From positions 3,407,501 to 3,471,500 of the forward strand of contig NZ_CP030827.1 in NCBI RefSeq assembly GCF_003597675.1: DNA of 64,000 bases, in the 5' to 3' direction. The notes under the pieces are model-generated. The model made no database searches. It had not been told where the DNA came from and was given only the letters and a program-made list of their open reading frames with translations. Shown in pieces: positions 41,522 to 50,672 of the stretch (its first letter is position 1; every line of letters begins with the position of its first letter). Both the position numbers and the translations under genes were made by a program. The DNA is from Neorhizobium sp. NCHU2750 (GTDB taxonomy: Bacteria > Pseudomonadota > Alphaproteobacteria > Rhizobiales > Rhizobiaceae).

Positions 41522-42163
41522 ATGCACCTTCGTGCCTATCTCCGCGCCAGCACCAAAGAGCAGGACGCCAGCCGCGCCAAGAAAGACCTCCAGTGCTTTG
41601 CTGATGAGCGGGGAATGAAGATTGTGTCGTGGTATGTCGAGAACGAGAGCGGCGCGTCGCTGGCCCGCCCTGAGCTGTTCCGTCTGCTTTCCGATTGCCA
41701 TCCCGGCGACGTGCTTCTTGTCGAACAGGTGGACCGCTTGAGCCGATTAAATGCCGACGACTGGTCCAAGCTCAAGGCAGAGATTGCCGCCAAGCGGGTG
41801 CGGGTGGTCGCGCTTGACCTTCCAACCTCCTATCAGCTGGCCAATGCTGGGGATGATTTCAGCAGCCGGATGCTGGACGCCATCAATGGAATGATGCTGG
41901 ACATGCTGGCCGCGATTGCTCGGAAGGATTACGAGGACAGGCGTCGGCGTCAAGCTCAGGGTATTGCCGCAGCCAAAGCCAAGGGTGAATACAAGGGTAG
42001 ACCCGAGGACGCCAAGCGCAACGCCGAGATCATGCAGATGCTTCGTGACGGCAAGAGCTGGGCGGGGATCATAGCTGCGACACGTTGCTCTCGCTCAACC
42101 CTCAGCCGCCTCCGTCTTCGAATGCAGGAAGAAGCTGCTCTCGATCAGAACAGTGCGCGGTAA
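41522..42163 (+). CDS. serine recombinase (resolvase/invertase family)
   Basis: A 213-residue small serine recombinase. The N-terminal resolvase domain begins MHLRAYLRASTKEQDASRAK, where the Ser of RAST is the nucleophile; further on are GDVLLVEQVDRLSRL and the long E helix with GMMLDMLAAIARKDYEDRRR. The C-terminal KGRPEDAKRNAEIMQMLRDG followed by a Hin-like helix-turn-helix binds DNA. It should resolve or invert DNA at paired sites. It has its own promoter with an inverted repeat. No transposase of the Tn3 class is nearby, so it acts alone or is a relic. Confidence 0.9.
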   Translation: MHLRAYLRASTKEQDASRAKKDLQCFADERGMKIVSWYVENESGASLARPELFRLLSDCHPGDVLLVEQVDRLSRLNADDWSKLKAEIAAKRVRVVALDLPTSYQLANAGDDFSSRMLDAINGMMLDMLAAIARKDYEDRRRRQAQGIAAAKAKGEYKGRPEDAKRNAEIMQMLRDGKSWAGIIAATRCSRSTLSRLRLRMQEEAALDQNSAR

Positions 42164-42257
42164 ACCCGAATTATCGCTATGAAGGAAATTCCAGCAGACA
42201 GGTAGGTCAAATCCACAAATGCGGCTGGGGCCCGCTAAGGCGACATGCGGTTGGCAC

Positions 42258-42275
42258 GAATAGGGGCATCAGTAG
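42258..42275 (+). repeat. 18-bp near-identical direct repeat, copy 1
   Basis: GAATAGGGGCATCAGTAG. A second copy with one change (T to A) is at 42694-42711. The pair brackets the 90-residue ORF at 42325-42597. Possible recombination or insertion scar; meaning unknown. Confidence 0.6.
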
Positions 42276-42324
42276 CTCATTCTTCATTGTGAGCATTCAA
42301 CCCACCGCAACGAAAGTATCTCCC

Positions 42325-42597
42325 ATGACCACTCATACCCAGATCTCCACCCAGTTCTTCCTCGTCCATCATTGGCGTTTGTACCACATGGATGGCGGCG
42401 TCACGTGCCTGATAGAAGCCCCAGATCACGCAACAGCCAAGCGTAAGGCCGCTGAGCTTAGCCCCGATTGGACGACTGATCTCCGCGTCGAATGGGTACC
42501 CTATCATGACGTGAACGAGGCACGAGAGCTCGTAGAGTTCCTCGCCCAAAGAAAGCCATCCCGGCCTCTGCCGCCCATGGACGATGACATCTACTAA
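42325..42597 (+). CDS. small hypothetical protein, 90 aa
   Basis: Starts MTTHTQISTQFFLVHHWRLY and ends PLPPMDDDIY. A mixed alpha/beta, acidic C-terminus, with DHATAKRKAAELSPDW in the middle that resembles phage-borne small proteins involved in host takeover, but no family is assignable. ATG 42325 is the most plausible start; longer in-frame extensions run through the recombinase gene. Bracketed by an 18-bp direct repeat pair. Confidence 0.5.
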   Translation: MTTHTQISTQFFLVHHWRLYHMDGGVTCLIEAPDHATAKRKAAELSPDWTTDLRVEWVPYHDVNEARELVEFLAQRKPSRPLPPMDDDIY

Positions 42598-43603
42598 GCT
42601 ACTGGCCAGTGGTCGTCAGCATATCTCCTTGAGTAGCCGGAGGAACTGGCGGCCGCTGGACGCGTTTGCTTTGGGTTCCTCTGAGCATTGCCTGAATAGG
42701 GGCAACAGTAGGCCACCCCCGGTTCCCTCACTGTAGTTATACCTTGGTTGACTATAGCTCCTTGACCGATGGGTGGTGGATGATGGACCACCCTTCCTCA
42801 GCATAAACAGAGGCTAATGAGGTCTACCATGGTCCCACCTGTGTCAGCCTGAGGACCGATGCCGTCGCTCCCTGCACAGATCATGCCATGAAATCCACAT
42901 GGGCAGACATCCAACTCCATCATCCTGATCACGGAAGCCAAGGGTGAGTATCTCCGGTTCGCCACGGTTCTGTCGGAGGTCTGCACTGCTTGGTAGTGAA
43001 CCAAGGTCCAGCACGGCCTGAACGCCGACGAGCTTGATGGCCAGCGGAGATCTCCCCCCGGCTCACGCTCCACAAAGTTTATTTAAGGCAATAGTGCAGG
43101 TGTCCCCCGAAGCTCTCGTTACATAACCACTTCGGCCAGTGCCATCATCCTGTCGATAAACCGATAAACGGCCCACGCCCTGTCGATCCATTTGATCACC
43201 AGAGGGAAATAGCGAACGAGAGCCGGTTTATGAGAAGTTGAGGTTCTCATTGACCAATCCTCCTAACATTCGAACTGAGGTTGACCCTCAGCGGCCCGTC
43301 CGTCGCGGATTGCACGAACGGCATATTGGCTATGCATTGGACTGCTGCCGGAGCGAATGTATCGGGGGACCCCCGGCACCCTCGTAACTGATCGCGTCAC
43401 CGTGCACCAGAACTGCGCTCGGCAGTCCCCGGCTATCTGCTTCCACCGCCATCGCTACAGCTCATAAATCGCCCTGACCGAGGGATAGGAAACTGCTGTC
43501 TAGCGGCACCCTTCACCCACGAATTGTTTTACCATTCACAGCAAAGGTATCTGTTCTGCAGCTAGATCTTTTCCATTACCTACGTCCGTCGATCACCGTC
43601 GAA
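42598..43603. other. 1-kb stretch of the island without a supported gene
   Basis: Contains copy 2 of the 18-bp repeat (42694-42711). Open frames on the minus strand (for example 42798-43073) have unlikely composition and no clear start. The base composition changes several times, as if the region were assembled from eroded fragments. I see no tRNA, hairpin array or origin. Confidence 0.35.
42694..42711 (+). repeat. 18-bp near-identical direct repeat, copy 2
   Basis: GAATAGGGGCAACAGTAG, differing by one base from 42258-42275 and in the same orientation, 436 bases away. Confidence 0.6.
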
Positions 43604-43921
43604 TTGATCGGCTCATTTACTGCTCGGCACGTCGAGACCGGCCTCACCGTCGATCTCACCAAACGCCGGAACCGCAACACGACCAAGGGTCCCATCTCTC
43701 CGCTTTGCCGAAAGCTCCTAGACCTCGGGCACGACCCTGAGACCCAAGTGCTTATTGTTCGTGACTTACCCGGTCGTGACCAACCGATGGCGATCTTCAA
43801 GCGGGACCGCAGCCTCAAGGCTTGGGCCGCCCGTGATTGTGTCGAGAGCGGCACGGCATCGCTTCGGGTCAAGAAGTGGAAATCGCTACCGTGCGCGGTC
43901 AAAGCATTTCGCGAGGGCTAG
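43604..43921 (+). CDS. hypothetical protein, 105 aa or longer
   Basis: A basic protein whose frame reads GSFTARHVETGLTVDLTKRR and later SLKAWAARDCVESGTASLRV. The first half looks like beta strands of a small fold. The start is unclear: TTG at 43604 has no ribosome binding site, and the frame stays open upstream for at least 25 more codons. No family recognised. Could be a truncated island gene. Confidence 0.4.
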   Translation: MIGSFTARHVETGLTVDLTKRRNRNTTKGPISPLCRKLLDLGHDPETQVLIVRDLPGRDQPMAIFKRDRSLKAWAARDCVESGTASLRVKKWKSLPCAVKAFREG

Positions 43922-44118
43922 GTGTCTGGCCTACCTTTGAACCGGCAAATGACGCAACCGCTCTGAATTGCTTCGACCGCACAGTGGCGCTCAGCCATTG
44001 CGCTGCACCGGAATAGAGCCATGGTACCGACCGATGTTGGACCATGGTTTCACGGCCAAGGCGGAGACCAGTGGGTTTTGGTCTGCGTGTGCCTATCGGT
44101 GTGTTTAGACTTTAGCTT

Positions 44119-45852
44119 TCAAAAGCGCCGGACCTCGAACCCGCCTTCCACAACGTGATCGGCAGCGGCCCAATCTGGAAGCCAGCCATCTACCAGTTCC
44201 CGAGTGTCAAAGTTGAGTGCGTCGAGGAGGCCAAGTGTTTCATCAGAATATTCCCCACAATGGAGACTTCGGAAATCATCGTAAGCTTCGCCACCGCCTA
44301 AACGTGCAGCGCAAATCAGGATATCCTCAAATATAACTAGAGAGCTGTCCTGAGCCGATTGTCTCAGACACGTAGCCCATAGGGCATTTGCTGGTCGGTT
44401 GAAGGCAGCGATCAACAAGCTCGCCAGATTGGTGGAAATTGCCTCACCCCAGCCGTGGGCTTCTTCGCGATGCGGAGCTATTGCGGACAGGATACGCAGT
44501 TTCAGCAGCGCTTCCGCCCGGAGAACTTTGTCGCTCAGCAGATTTAAGGCGATAAGGAAATACGATTTTGCTTCGTCGTGCTTCCCGGTAAAATACAAAG
44601 CATCCGCGAACCGAAACGCGACTGAGCCTGTCGGCTGAGACCCAAACAGCTTTCGGTAAAGTTGGGCTGCGATACGGTACCTACGGCACTCGAACAATGC
44701 CCCAGCTAGTTCGCTCAGGAAAAAGCCTTGTTCGAGAAGGTTCGGCCTAAGTCGTTTCGCTTCGTTGAGCTGCAGAAAAGCATTCTGGCTATCCCCTCGC
44801 ATCATGTAGAGATTGGCAAGGGAGTAGTGGATCAGAGCTGCCCCCTCATCGTCACCTTCTGCGTGGTCGAGTGCAGCCAGATAGAAGCGCCTTAAGGCTT
44901 CCGCATCGATGAAGTTGTGTTGGGTGTCCATGAAAGCAGAGACAACAGCAGCATAGTATTCGTCGCCCTGCTCGTGAAGGCCGTTCTGGATCGCTAGATC
45001 GACTGCATCCTCCATGTCCTGGCATAGCGATTTCGATGCGAAAGCTGCGAGTTCCCGAAAGGGTGTAGCTAGCTCACGCGCAAGGCAAAGCCGCGCCATC
45101 TCAACAACGCGATCAAGAAGTCCCATGTGCCAACACGCGGCGAGAAGCCCGTAGACAAGCGTGGGTTCAAGAACCTCGGCTTGGTCCACAGCAGCTATAA
45201 ATCTCATCTGCGCCGTTTCACCGTGCGCGATCGTCAGCGTATCCTTCTCGACCTTAATTGAAAGGACAACCCCTGTGCCGCCCTGATTTTGCTTCAAGCG
45301 GATGAATGGAAGGGAACGCCGAATATCAGTGAGAACTCTTTCAAATGACAGGCGGACCGACGTCGGCACATCATAGCTGATCGCGAGGCAGACCTGCTCT
45401 TGCTGACCGAGGCTCTTAAGCTGCCTAGTTCGCTCCAGCACGTCGCGGACACGCAGTCCCGCAGCGCGATCCCACCGTTCACAAAGCTTGACGGTTACCG
45501 AACTCGCGCCGTCACGCCGCTGCTGGTTTGCCTCGCTCGACCAAATCCAATGAAGTTCACGCGTTGGCACACACGCCCGAACCACTATCGACGGAACTCC
45601 TAATTGGTCCATATATCGAAGCCGGTCCATTTTGACGGGTACCCTTTTGGCTTCACGCGGGTTGTCGGTACCTTTCATCTGGACGTAAAAGAGCAGACCT
45701 GTTGCTGTCCCGTCGTCCTCGAAGATTTCTACCTCAAGGTCGATACCGTAGTCTCCGGTCTTTCTTCTGCAGACCCACGCATCGGGCATCGTGGCCTCGA
45801 AGAGCTTGATCGACAGATCTTCGATTTGGTGAGATCGGTGACGTGTTGGCAA
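44119..45852 (-). CDS. DUF4365 domain protein: PD-(D/E)XK nuclease-like domain plus TPR-like repeats
   Basis: A 577-residue protein starting at a TTG (MPTRHRSHQIEDLSIKLF). Residues ~8-130 are DUF4365, a restriction-endonuclease-like fold: Glu11 in QIEDLSIKLF, KTGDYGIDLEVEIF (Asp34, Asp38, Glu42) and LLFYVQMKGTDN (Gln58-Met-Lys60) form the expected metal site. The rest, from ~240 on, is helical with TPR-like pairs (YYAAVVSAFMDTQHNFIDAE, LIHYSLANLYMMRGDSQNAF, YRKLFGSQPTGSVAFRFADA). DUF4365 proteins are frequent in anti-phage islands. It is divergent from the broken dNTPase block and could be its partner or an independent system. Confidence 0.8.
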   Translation of the reverse strand: MPTRHRSHQIEDLSIKLFEATMPDAWVCRRKTGDYGIDLEVEIFEDDGTATGLLFYVQMKGTDNPREAKRVPVKMDRLRYMDQLGVPSIVVRACVPTRELHWIWSSEANQQRRDGASSVTVKLCERWDRAAGLRVRDVLERTRQLKSLGQQEQVCLAISYDVPTSVRLSFERVLTDIRRSLPFIRLKQNQGGTGVVLSIKVEKDTLTIAHGETAQMRFIAAVDQAEVLEPTLVYGLLAACWHMGLLDRVVEMARLCLARELATPFRELAAFASKSLCQDMEDAVDLAIQNGLHEQGDEYYAAVVSAFMDTQHNFIDAEALRRFYLAALDHAEGDDEGAALIHYSLANLYMMRGDSQNAFLQLNEAKRLRPNLLEQGFFLSELAGALFECRRYRIAAQLYRKLFGSQPTGSVAFRFADALYFTGKHDEAKSYFLIALNLLSDKVLRAEALLKLRILSAIAPHREEAHGWGEAISTNLASLLIAAFNRPANALWATCLRQSAQDSSLVIFEDILICAARLGGGEAYDDFRSLHCGEYSDETLGLLDALNFDTRELVDGWLPDWAAADHVVEGGFEVRRF

Positions 45853-46242
45853 CTATCGGTTCCAAGGTCGGACAGAGACTATATAAGCCTGATCTAAATC
45901 GAGAATGACTAGCTGGAGCACCATGCACCCAAAATCACAATCTCTCCACACACAATCAGAGGCGAACCGTGGTCTCCTGCTGATGCAGCCAAGTCCCGCT
46001 CTGTCGCGTCACCCAATTCTAGCGTGTGGAGCGTCTTCGGATCCACGACTGCGACAAATTGGCTCGTCAGCAATCCGGAACGACCAGACGTATGGTTTAT
46101 GGACCTAAATTGCGATAACGCCCTAGAATTTCTCAAAGCCCCCCCAAATTATCTTTGAGGCAAGGTTTCACACCTACAACTGTGATTAGACAATGTGCTA
46201 CCGAATCAATATCACGGTAATCGGACACACAAGGAGACTGGA
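45853..46242. other. divergent control region between DUF4365 gene and broken small gene
   Basis: 390 bases with no supported gene. Near the right end TTGAGG (about 46156) followed by AT-rich sequence could be the promoter of the small gene at 46243. A weak start region for the DUF4365 gene is at the left end. No array or tRNA found. Confidence 0.35.
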
Positions 46243-46366
46243 ATGTCGCTTTCGACCGGATCCATCAGCCAACTCCGCAAAGACCGCAAGCGCCCAACGG
46301 AAGAACATCCCACCTACAAAGTGGTAATGAACCGCCCCGGCTTTTCCGGAGACCGTTTGGCTTAAG

Positions 46367-47272
46367 TTATGCGGCCATGGCTGGTGCGTCCAGCATGGCG
46401 TAGTATCGCTCTTCGGCCTCGGCTGGCGGTATGTTGCCGATGGGCTCCAGAAGGCGGCGGTTGTTGAACCAATCGACCCATTCGAGCGTGGCGAACTCCA
46501 CGGCTTCGAAGTTGCGCCATGGTCCTCGCCGATGGATGACCTCGGCCTTGTAAAGACCGTTGATCGTTTCGGCGAGAGCATTGTCGTAACTATCACCAAC
46601 GCTTCCGACCGACGGCTCGATGCCTGCCTCCGCCAGCCGTTCGGAATAACGAATGGACACATATTGCGAGCCGCGGTCGGAATGATGAACCAGCCCGCCA
46701 CGTTTGACGGGCCGCCGATCATGAAGCGCCTGGTCGAGGGCATCGAGCACAAAGCCCGCATGGGCCGTTCGGCTTGCCCGCCAACCGACGATACGGCGGG
46801 CGAAGGCATCAATGACGAACGCCACGTAAACGAAGCCCTGCCAGGTCGCGACATAGGTGAAATCGGATAACCACAGCATGTTCGGCGCGGGAGCGAAGAA
46901 CTGTCGGTTCACCCGGTCTAGCGGACACGGGGCAGACTTGTCCGACATGGTTGTTTTGACTGGCTTGCCGCGAATGACGCCTTGAAGCCCCATCATTCTC
47001 ATAAGCCGAGCGACGGTGCAGCGGGCAATATCGTAACCCTCTCGCTGCAACTGCCGCCAGACTTTGCGCACGCCATAGACCTGGAAGTTCTCGTTGAACA
47101 CCCGGCGTATCTCGACTTTCATGGCAATATCATTCCGTTCGCGGGCTGACAGGCGGTCCACGTCCGTGCGTTTGGCAACGACCTCATAGTAGGTGGACGG
47201 GGCAATCGGCAGCAGCCTGCAAATCGGCTCGACCCCGAGCACCGAGCGGTGTGCATCGATGAAGGAAATCAT
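46367..47272 (-). CDS. IS3-family transposase OrfB (DDE integrase domain)
   Basis: 301 residues carrying the rve/integrase catalytic core: first Asp in [20 protein letters not shown], second in [14 protein letters not shown], and Glu in [15 protein letters not shown], the DD(35)E arrangement of IS3 transposases. The N-terminal part is a helix-turn-helix-like region ([18 protein letters not shown]). Its ATG overlaps the orfA stop (ATGA at 47269-47272); a programmed -1 frameshift into an OrfAB fusion is normal for the family. Confidence 0.94.
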   Translation of the reverse strand: MISFIDAHRSVLGVEPICRLLPIAPSTYYEVVAKRTDVDRLSARERNDIAMKVEIRRVFNENFQVYGVRKVWRQLQREGYDIARCTVARLMRMMGLQGVIRGKPVKTTMSDKSAPCPLDRVNRQFFAPAPNMLWLSDFTYVATWQGFVYVAFVIDAFARRIVGWRASRTAHAGFVLDALDQALHDRRPVKRGGLVHHSDRGSQYVSIRYSERLAEAGIEPSVGSVGDSYDNALAETINGLYKAEVIHRRGPWRNFEAVEFATLEWVDWFNNRRLLEPIGNIPPAEAEERYYAMLDAPAMAA

Positions 47273-47598
47273 CGCTTCAGTGGGCGGTCGAGCTCCGCCT
47301 GGGCAAAATACGCCGAGGCTTTGCGTAAAATCTCATTCGCCTGACGAAGCTCCCGGTTCTCCCGCTCCAAAGCCTTCATCTTCTCCGCCACGTCACTCGG
47401 CAAACCTGCACGCTTGCCGCTGTCGACCTCGGCCTTCTTCACCCATTCATTGAGCGTATGCGCCGAGCAGCCGATCTTGGCCGCTATGGAAGATACAGCC
47501 GCCCACCGGGAAGGATGTTCGGCTTCATGATCGGCCACCATTCGAACGGCCCGGGCGCGGACTTCAGGAGAAAATTTGTTCGTCGTCTTGCTTGTCAT
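47269..47598 (-). CDS. IS3-family transposase OrfA
   Basis: 109 residues with the OrfA helix-turn-helix ([37 protein letters not shown]) and a leucine-zipper-like helix ([20 protein letters not shown]) that lets OrfA and OrfAB dimerise on the terminal repeats. It overlaps orfB by four bases. Confidence 0.93.
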   Translation of the reverse strand: MTSKTTNKFSPEVRARAVRMVADHEAEHPSRWAAVSSIAAKIGCSAHTLNEWVKKAEVDSGKRAGLPSDVAEKMKALERENRELRQANEILRKASAYFAQAELDRPLKR

Positions 47599-47763
47599 AG
47601 ACCCTACTTCTCACGAGTTGGGGTCTCCGGCAAAGCCGGGGCGGTTCATAACCAGAGAGCTTCGATTTCTTCAGTCAAGCGTGGAACGTGAACCACAATC
47701 AGCATGGTCGCTGATCAGCAAGGCTTCCAATTCGGCGAAACGAAAGAAGAAATAAGCATACGC

Positions 47764-48153
47764 ATGGGGGATCTTTACTCTTCGCTTGATTGGCAACGCG
47801 AGGTCGGGCCGATCGAACACGGTGAGCCTGAGGCTCATCGCTCACCGTGGCGGCGCGACTTTGCTCGATTGATACACAGCAGTGCATTCCGTCGACTGCA
47901 GGGTAAGACCCAAGTCTTCCCTGGACACGAGAGTGACTTTTTCCGAAACCGGCTCACCCATTCGCTTGAGGTAGCCCAGATCGCGAAGTCCATCGCCATA
48001 AGGCTGAACGCAACACACCCATTATTTCGATCAAAAAAGCAAAAGATCGATCCGGACATCGTTGAGTTCGCCGGCATGGCGCACGACCTAGGTCATCCTC
48101 CGTTCGGCCATAATGGCGAAGAAGCACTCGACGAATGCATGCGTGAGAAGTAA
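47764..48153 (+). pseudogene. 5' part of an HD-domain dNTP triphosphohydrolase gene, cut by IS66
   Basis: Codons 1-129 of a dGTPase-like protein: [34 protein letters not shown], then HD-superfamily metal ligands in [16 protein letters not shown] and [20 protein letters not shown]. The frame breaks at 48150 where an IS66-family element starts, adding Lys and a stop. Deleting the IS and one 8-bp CGTGAGAA copy joins ...CMRE-N-GGFEGNAQTLH... exactly in frame with the 3' part at 51351. The restored protein is 490 residues. The family hydrolyses dNTPs to nucleosides and triphosphate, and in some bacteria starves phage of nucleotides. I chose ATG 47764; a start at 47704 would overlap the small gene. 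Confidence 0.88.
48142..48149 (+). repeat. IS66 target-site duplication, left copy
   Basis: CGTGAGAA directly abuts the left inverted repeat; the same eight bases follow the right inverted repeat at 51343-51350. IS66 elements make 8-bp duplications. Confidence 0.95.
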
Positions 48154-48233
48154 CCGTTGCGAGGACCCCACATTTCCAGAGGGTTTCGGCTCGCGCATAG
48201 TTCGGCTCTGACATGATTGTGGGAGACGGAACT

Positions 48234-48701
48234 ATGGATTTCGGACCAGTCGATTTCGACGAGAAGGCGTCACCGCATAGTGCTGATGACAATCATCAGC
48301 ACTATGCTACGAGCGAAGTTGTCGATGATAGGCGGGCACCTCGCCGTGTCGAGGTTTTGCTCGGCAAAGAACGCCGGCGCCGTTGGAGCGCTGATGAGAA
48401 GGCGGAAATCACGGCGGCCAGCTTCGTGCCTGGTGCAAATATCTCTGCCGTTGCGCGCCAATATGGCGTGAGCCAGGGGCTGCTGCACTATTGGCGGCGC
48501 TGCGCGCGAGAGCACATGTCGGATGACGAGGAAATGCGCTTTGTGCCGGTTGTCAGGGCCGATGAAGGCTTGGGCGGCCCGGCCGCGGTGACGGCGCTGA
48601 TGATCCGTGTCGAAATCAACGGCGCCTGTGCCGTGATCGAGGGTGGCATCGATGAGCAGGCACTGTGCATGGTGTTCAAAGCGCTCAGGGCCTCGGCGTG
48701 A
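48234..48701 (+). CDS. tnpA: IS66-family TnpA (helix-turn-helix protein)
   Basis: 155 residues, from ATG 48234 with GGGAGA upstream. Its IS66 OrfA-type helix-turn-helix reads RRRRWSADEKAEITAASFVP, ISAVARQYGVSQGLLHYWRR. It binds the element ends and is required for transposition. The stop overlaps the GTG start of tnpB (GTGA at 48698-48701). Confidence 0.92.
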   Translation: MDFGPVDFDEKASPHSADDNHQHYATSEVVDDRRAPRRVEVLLGKERRRRWSADEKAEITAASFVPGANISAVARQYGVSQGLLHYWRRCAREHMSDDEEMRFVPVVRADEGLGGPAAVTALMIRVEINGACAVIEGGIDEQALCMVFKALRASA

Positions 48702-49051
48702 TCTCACTTGGATCGGATTTGCGGATCATGATTGCTTCAAAACCGGTGGACTTCAGGAAGGGCATCAATGGGCTGGCGGCGCTGGTATCGACTGCGCTCG
48801 GCGCCAACCCATACTCAGGCGACATCTATGTCTTCCGCAGCAAGCGGAACGATCGTCTGAAGATGGTTGTCTGGGATGGCAGCGGCATGGTGCTGTTGAC
48901 CAAGGTTTTGGAGGATCGGCGATTTACCTGGCCGGCTGTTCACGATGGAGCGGTTCGTCTCGGCGCCAGCGAATTGGCGCTTTTGCTCGATGGCCTGGAC
49001 TGGACACGCGTGGAGAAGAAGCCGGTCAAACGGCCTGCAAAGATAGCGTGA
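48698..49051 (+). CDS. tnpB: IS66-family TnpB
   Basis: 117 residues; IS66 Orf2 family with the hallmark IMIASKPVDFRKGINGLAAL and SKRNDRLKMVVWDGSGMVLL. Not related to the RNA-guided TnpB of IS200/IS605. Needed together with tnpA and tnpC. GTG start coupled to tnpA. Confidence 0.93.
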   Translation: MISLGSDLRIMIASKPVDFRKGINGLAALVSTALGANPYSGDIYVFRSKRNDRLKMVVWDGSGMVLLTKVLEDRRFTWPAVHDGAVRLGASELALLLDGLDWTRVEKKPVKRPAKIA

Positions 49052-49085
49052 TCTCATTGGAATTGATCGACAATTCCGTGACGAT

Positions 49086-50672
49086 ATGCTAGATTTTGGC
49101 ATGCTCGATCGTGGCCAACATCTGCCGCGGGATCCTGACATTCTGGTCGGCATGATCCTGGAAAGAGACGCTGAAATCGAGCGTCTCAAGGTGCTGTTGA
49201 AGTCGGCCCATGCAAAGCCCTTTGGCCAACGATCCGAACAGTTAGCCCATGTGGTCGAAGGTCAGATCCGTCTCGATCTGGGAGACGTGGCCGTTGAGTC
49301 TGAGGTGGCTTCGGAAAGCGAAGGTACAGGCCTCCCGAAAATGCCGCGCCCGGCAAGGAACCATTCTCAGCCTCGTCGCAACATCGGCGCTTTGCCGGAG
49401 CATCTTGAGCGAGTTGTCGAGGTCATCGAGCCATCCTCGTTGGAATGTGCCTGCTGCCAGGGAAAGCTCCATCGTATCGGAGAAGACCAGAGCGAGGTCC
49501 TGGCGTCACGGCCGGCAACGCTCTATGTCCTGCGCACGGTGCGCCCGAAATATGCCTGCCGGGCCTGCGAGGCCGGCATCGTTCAAGCGAAGGCGAAGCC
49601 TCGGCTGTTCGACGGAGGGCTGGCCACGACGTCCATGATCAGCAATGTCGTGGTATGGCGATATGCTTGGTATCTGCCGCTCAACCGCCAGGTTCAGATG
49701 TTGAAGGGTCAGGGTGTCCGGCTCGATACGTCAACGCTTTGCGGTTGGGTGAAACGCTCCGCCTGGTGGCTGAAATCGCTCTACGACAAGCTATTAGCCT
49801 ATATCCATAGTCATTCTCGGGTCTTTGTCGATGAAACCCGAATGCCGGTACTCAAGCGAGACCGAACACGAACCAAGATTTGTCAGTTCTGGGCTCACGC
49901 CGTGGACGATCGGCCCTGGAATGGTCCAGCCTATCCGGCTGTCGCCTATGTCTTTGCGCAAGGTCGGGGAAAGACGGAGATCCAGTCGCAGTTGGTCCGC
50001 TATAGCGGGATTTTGCAGGTTGATGCGTACAAGGCCTACAAGAGCCTGACCCGACCGGATCGCCGGGCCGGCAGCATTGCGCTTGCCTACTGCCTGGCCC
50101 ATGCGCGTCGCAAGTTTGTCGATGTCTTCAAGAAGTACAAATCCGAGCTGGCCAAGGTGGTGATCGAACGCCTGGCTGAGGTCTATGCGATCGAGGCCTC
50201 AATCCGCGCAACGAGCGCCGAACACCGGCTCGGTGTCCGGCAAGCAAAGAGCAAGGTCCTGATGGCTGATCTGAAAGTGCTCCTGATGGACGCGCTCAAA
50301 GATATATCCGCCAAGGACCCAGTCGCTTCCGCCATCAAATACACGCTTGGCCATTGGGCTGGCCTGACCCTCTTCCTTGAGGATGGAAGACTTGAAGTCG
50401 ATTCCAACACCGTCGAGCGTAATATGCGCAGCGTCGCACTCGGGCGCGTCAACAGCCTGTTCGCCGGCAGTGATGGCGGTGCCGAGACCTGGGCCATATT
50501 AGGCTCTTTGCTGACCACGGCCAAATTGAACGGGCTCGATCCCTATACCTGGCTCAATGACGTTCTTGAACGCATCGTGTCCGGGGAGATAAAGTCTACC
50601 TCGCTTTGGCGTTGCCTGCCGTGGCATTGGAAACAGGAACATGCGGATATGAACATGGCGGTAGCAGCGTGA
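49086..50672 (+). CDS. tnpC: IS66-family transposase TnpC (DDE)
   Basis: 528 residues. A coiled-coil N-terminus (ILERDAEIERLKVLLKSAHA) is followed by a zinc-binding region (LECACCQGKLHRIGEDQSEV, KYACRACEAGIVQAK) and the DDE domain with VFVDETRMPVLKRDRTRTKI, GILQVDAYKAYKSL and VDSNTVERNMRSVALGR. All catalytic regions are intact. The stop overlaps the passenger-gene start. Confidence 0.95.
   Translation: MLDFGMLDRGQHLPRDPDILVGMILERDAEIERLKVLLKSAHAKPFGQRSEQLAHVVEGQIRLDLGDVAVESEVASESEGTGLPKMPRPARNHSQPRRNIGALPEHLERVVEVIEPSSLECACCQGKLHRIGEDQSEVLASRPATLYVLRTVRPKYACRACEAGIVQAKAKPRLFDGGLATTSMISNVVVWRYAWYLPLNRQVQMLKGQGVRLDTSTLCGWVKRSAWWLKSLYDKLLAYIHSHSRVFVDETRMPVLKRDRTRTKICQFWAHAVDDRPWNGPAYPAVAYVFAQGRGKTEIQSQLVRYSGILQVDAYKAYKSLTRPDRRAGSIALAYCLAHARRKFVDVFKKYKSELAKVVIERLAEVYAIEASIRATSAEHRLGVRQAKSKVLMADLKVLLMDALKDISAKDPVASAIKYTLGHWAGLTLFLEDGRLEVDSNTVERNMRSVALGRVNSLFAGSDGGAETWAILGSLLTTAKLNGLDPYTWLNDVLERIVSGEIKSTSLWRCLPWHWKQEHADMNMAVAA

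Larger units (their letters stand above)
46328..47648 (-). mobile_element. IS3-family insertion sequence, 1321 bp
   Basis: Ends are 27-bp inverted repeats (46328-46354 and 47622-47648) that differ at one position and begin TGAACCGCCCCGGCTTT. It carries overlapping orfA and orfB on the minus strand. The target duplication is TAA (46325-46327 and 47649-47651), three bases as usual for parts of this family. It lies in the small gene upstream of the dNTPase. All parts look intact. Confidence 0.93.
46243..47755 (+). pseudogene. small basic protein gene (62 codons) split by an IS3-family element
   Basis: A short gene with AAGGAG nine bases before its ATG at 46243 reads MSLSTGSISQLRKDRKRPTE and is interrupted after 28 codons at 46327 by the IS. 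Removing 46328-47651 (element plus one TAA copy) joins GTGGTA-ACC and continues in frame for 34 codons ([20 protein letters not shown] ... KRKKK) to the TAA at 47753-47755. The intact product would be 62 residues, very basic at both ends, with no family I know. As it stands, the frame ends inside the element at 46363-46365. It immediately precedes the dNTPase gene and probably belonged to the same operon, perhaps as regulator or antitoxin-like partner (inference). Confidence 0.6.

Noticed and set aside
42798..43073. Minus-strand 91-codon frame in the island desert
   Set aside because: No ribosome binding site, odd composition, no recognisable fold.
48698..49051. TnpB as an RNA-guided nuclease of the IS200/IS605 type
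   Set aside because: The protein is the unrelated IS66 Orf2; there is no RuvC-like domain and the locus order is IS66.
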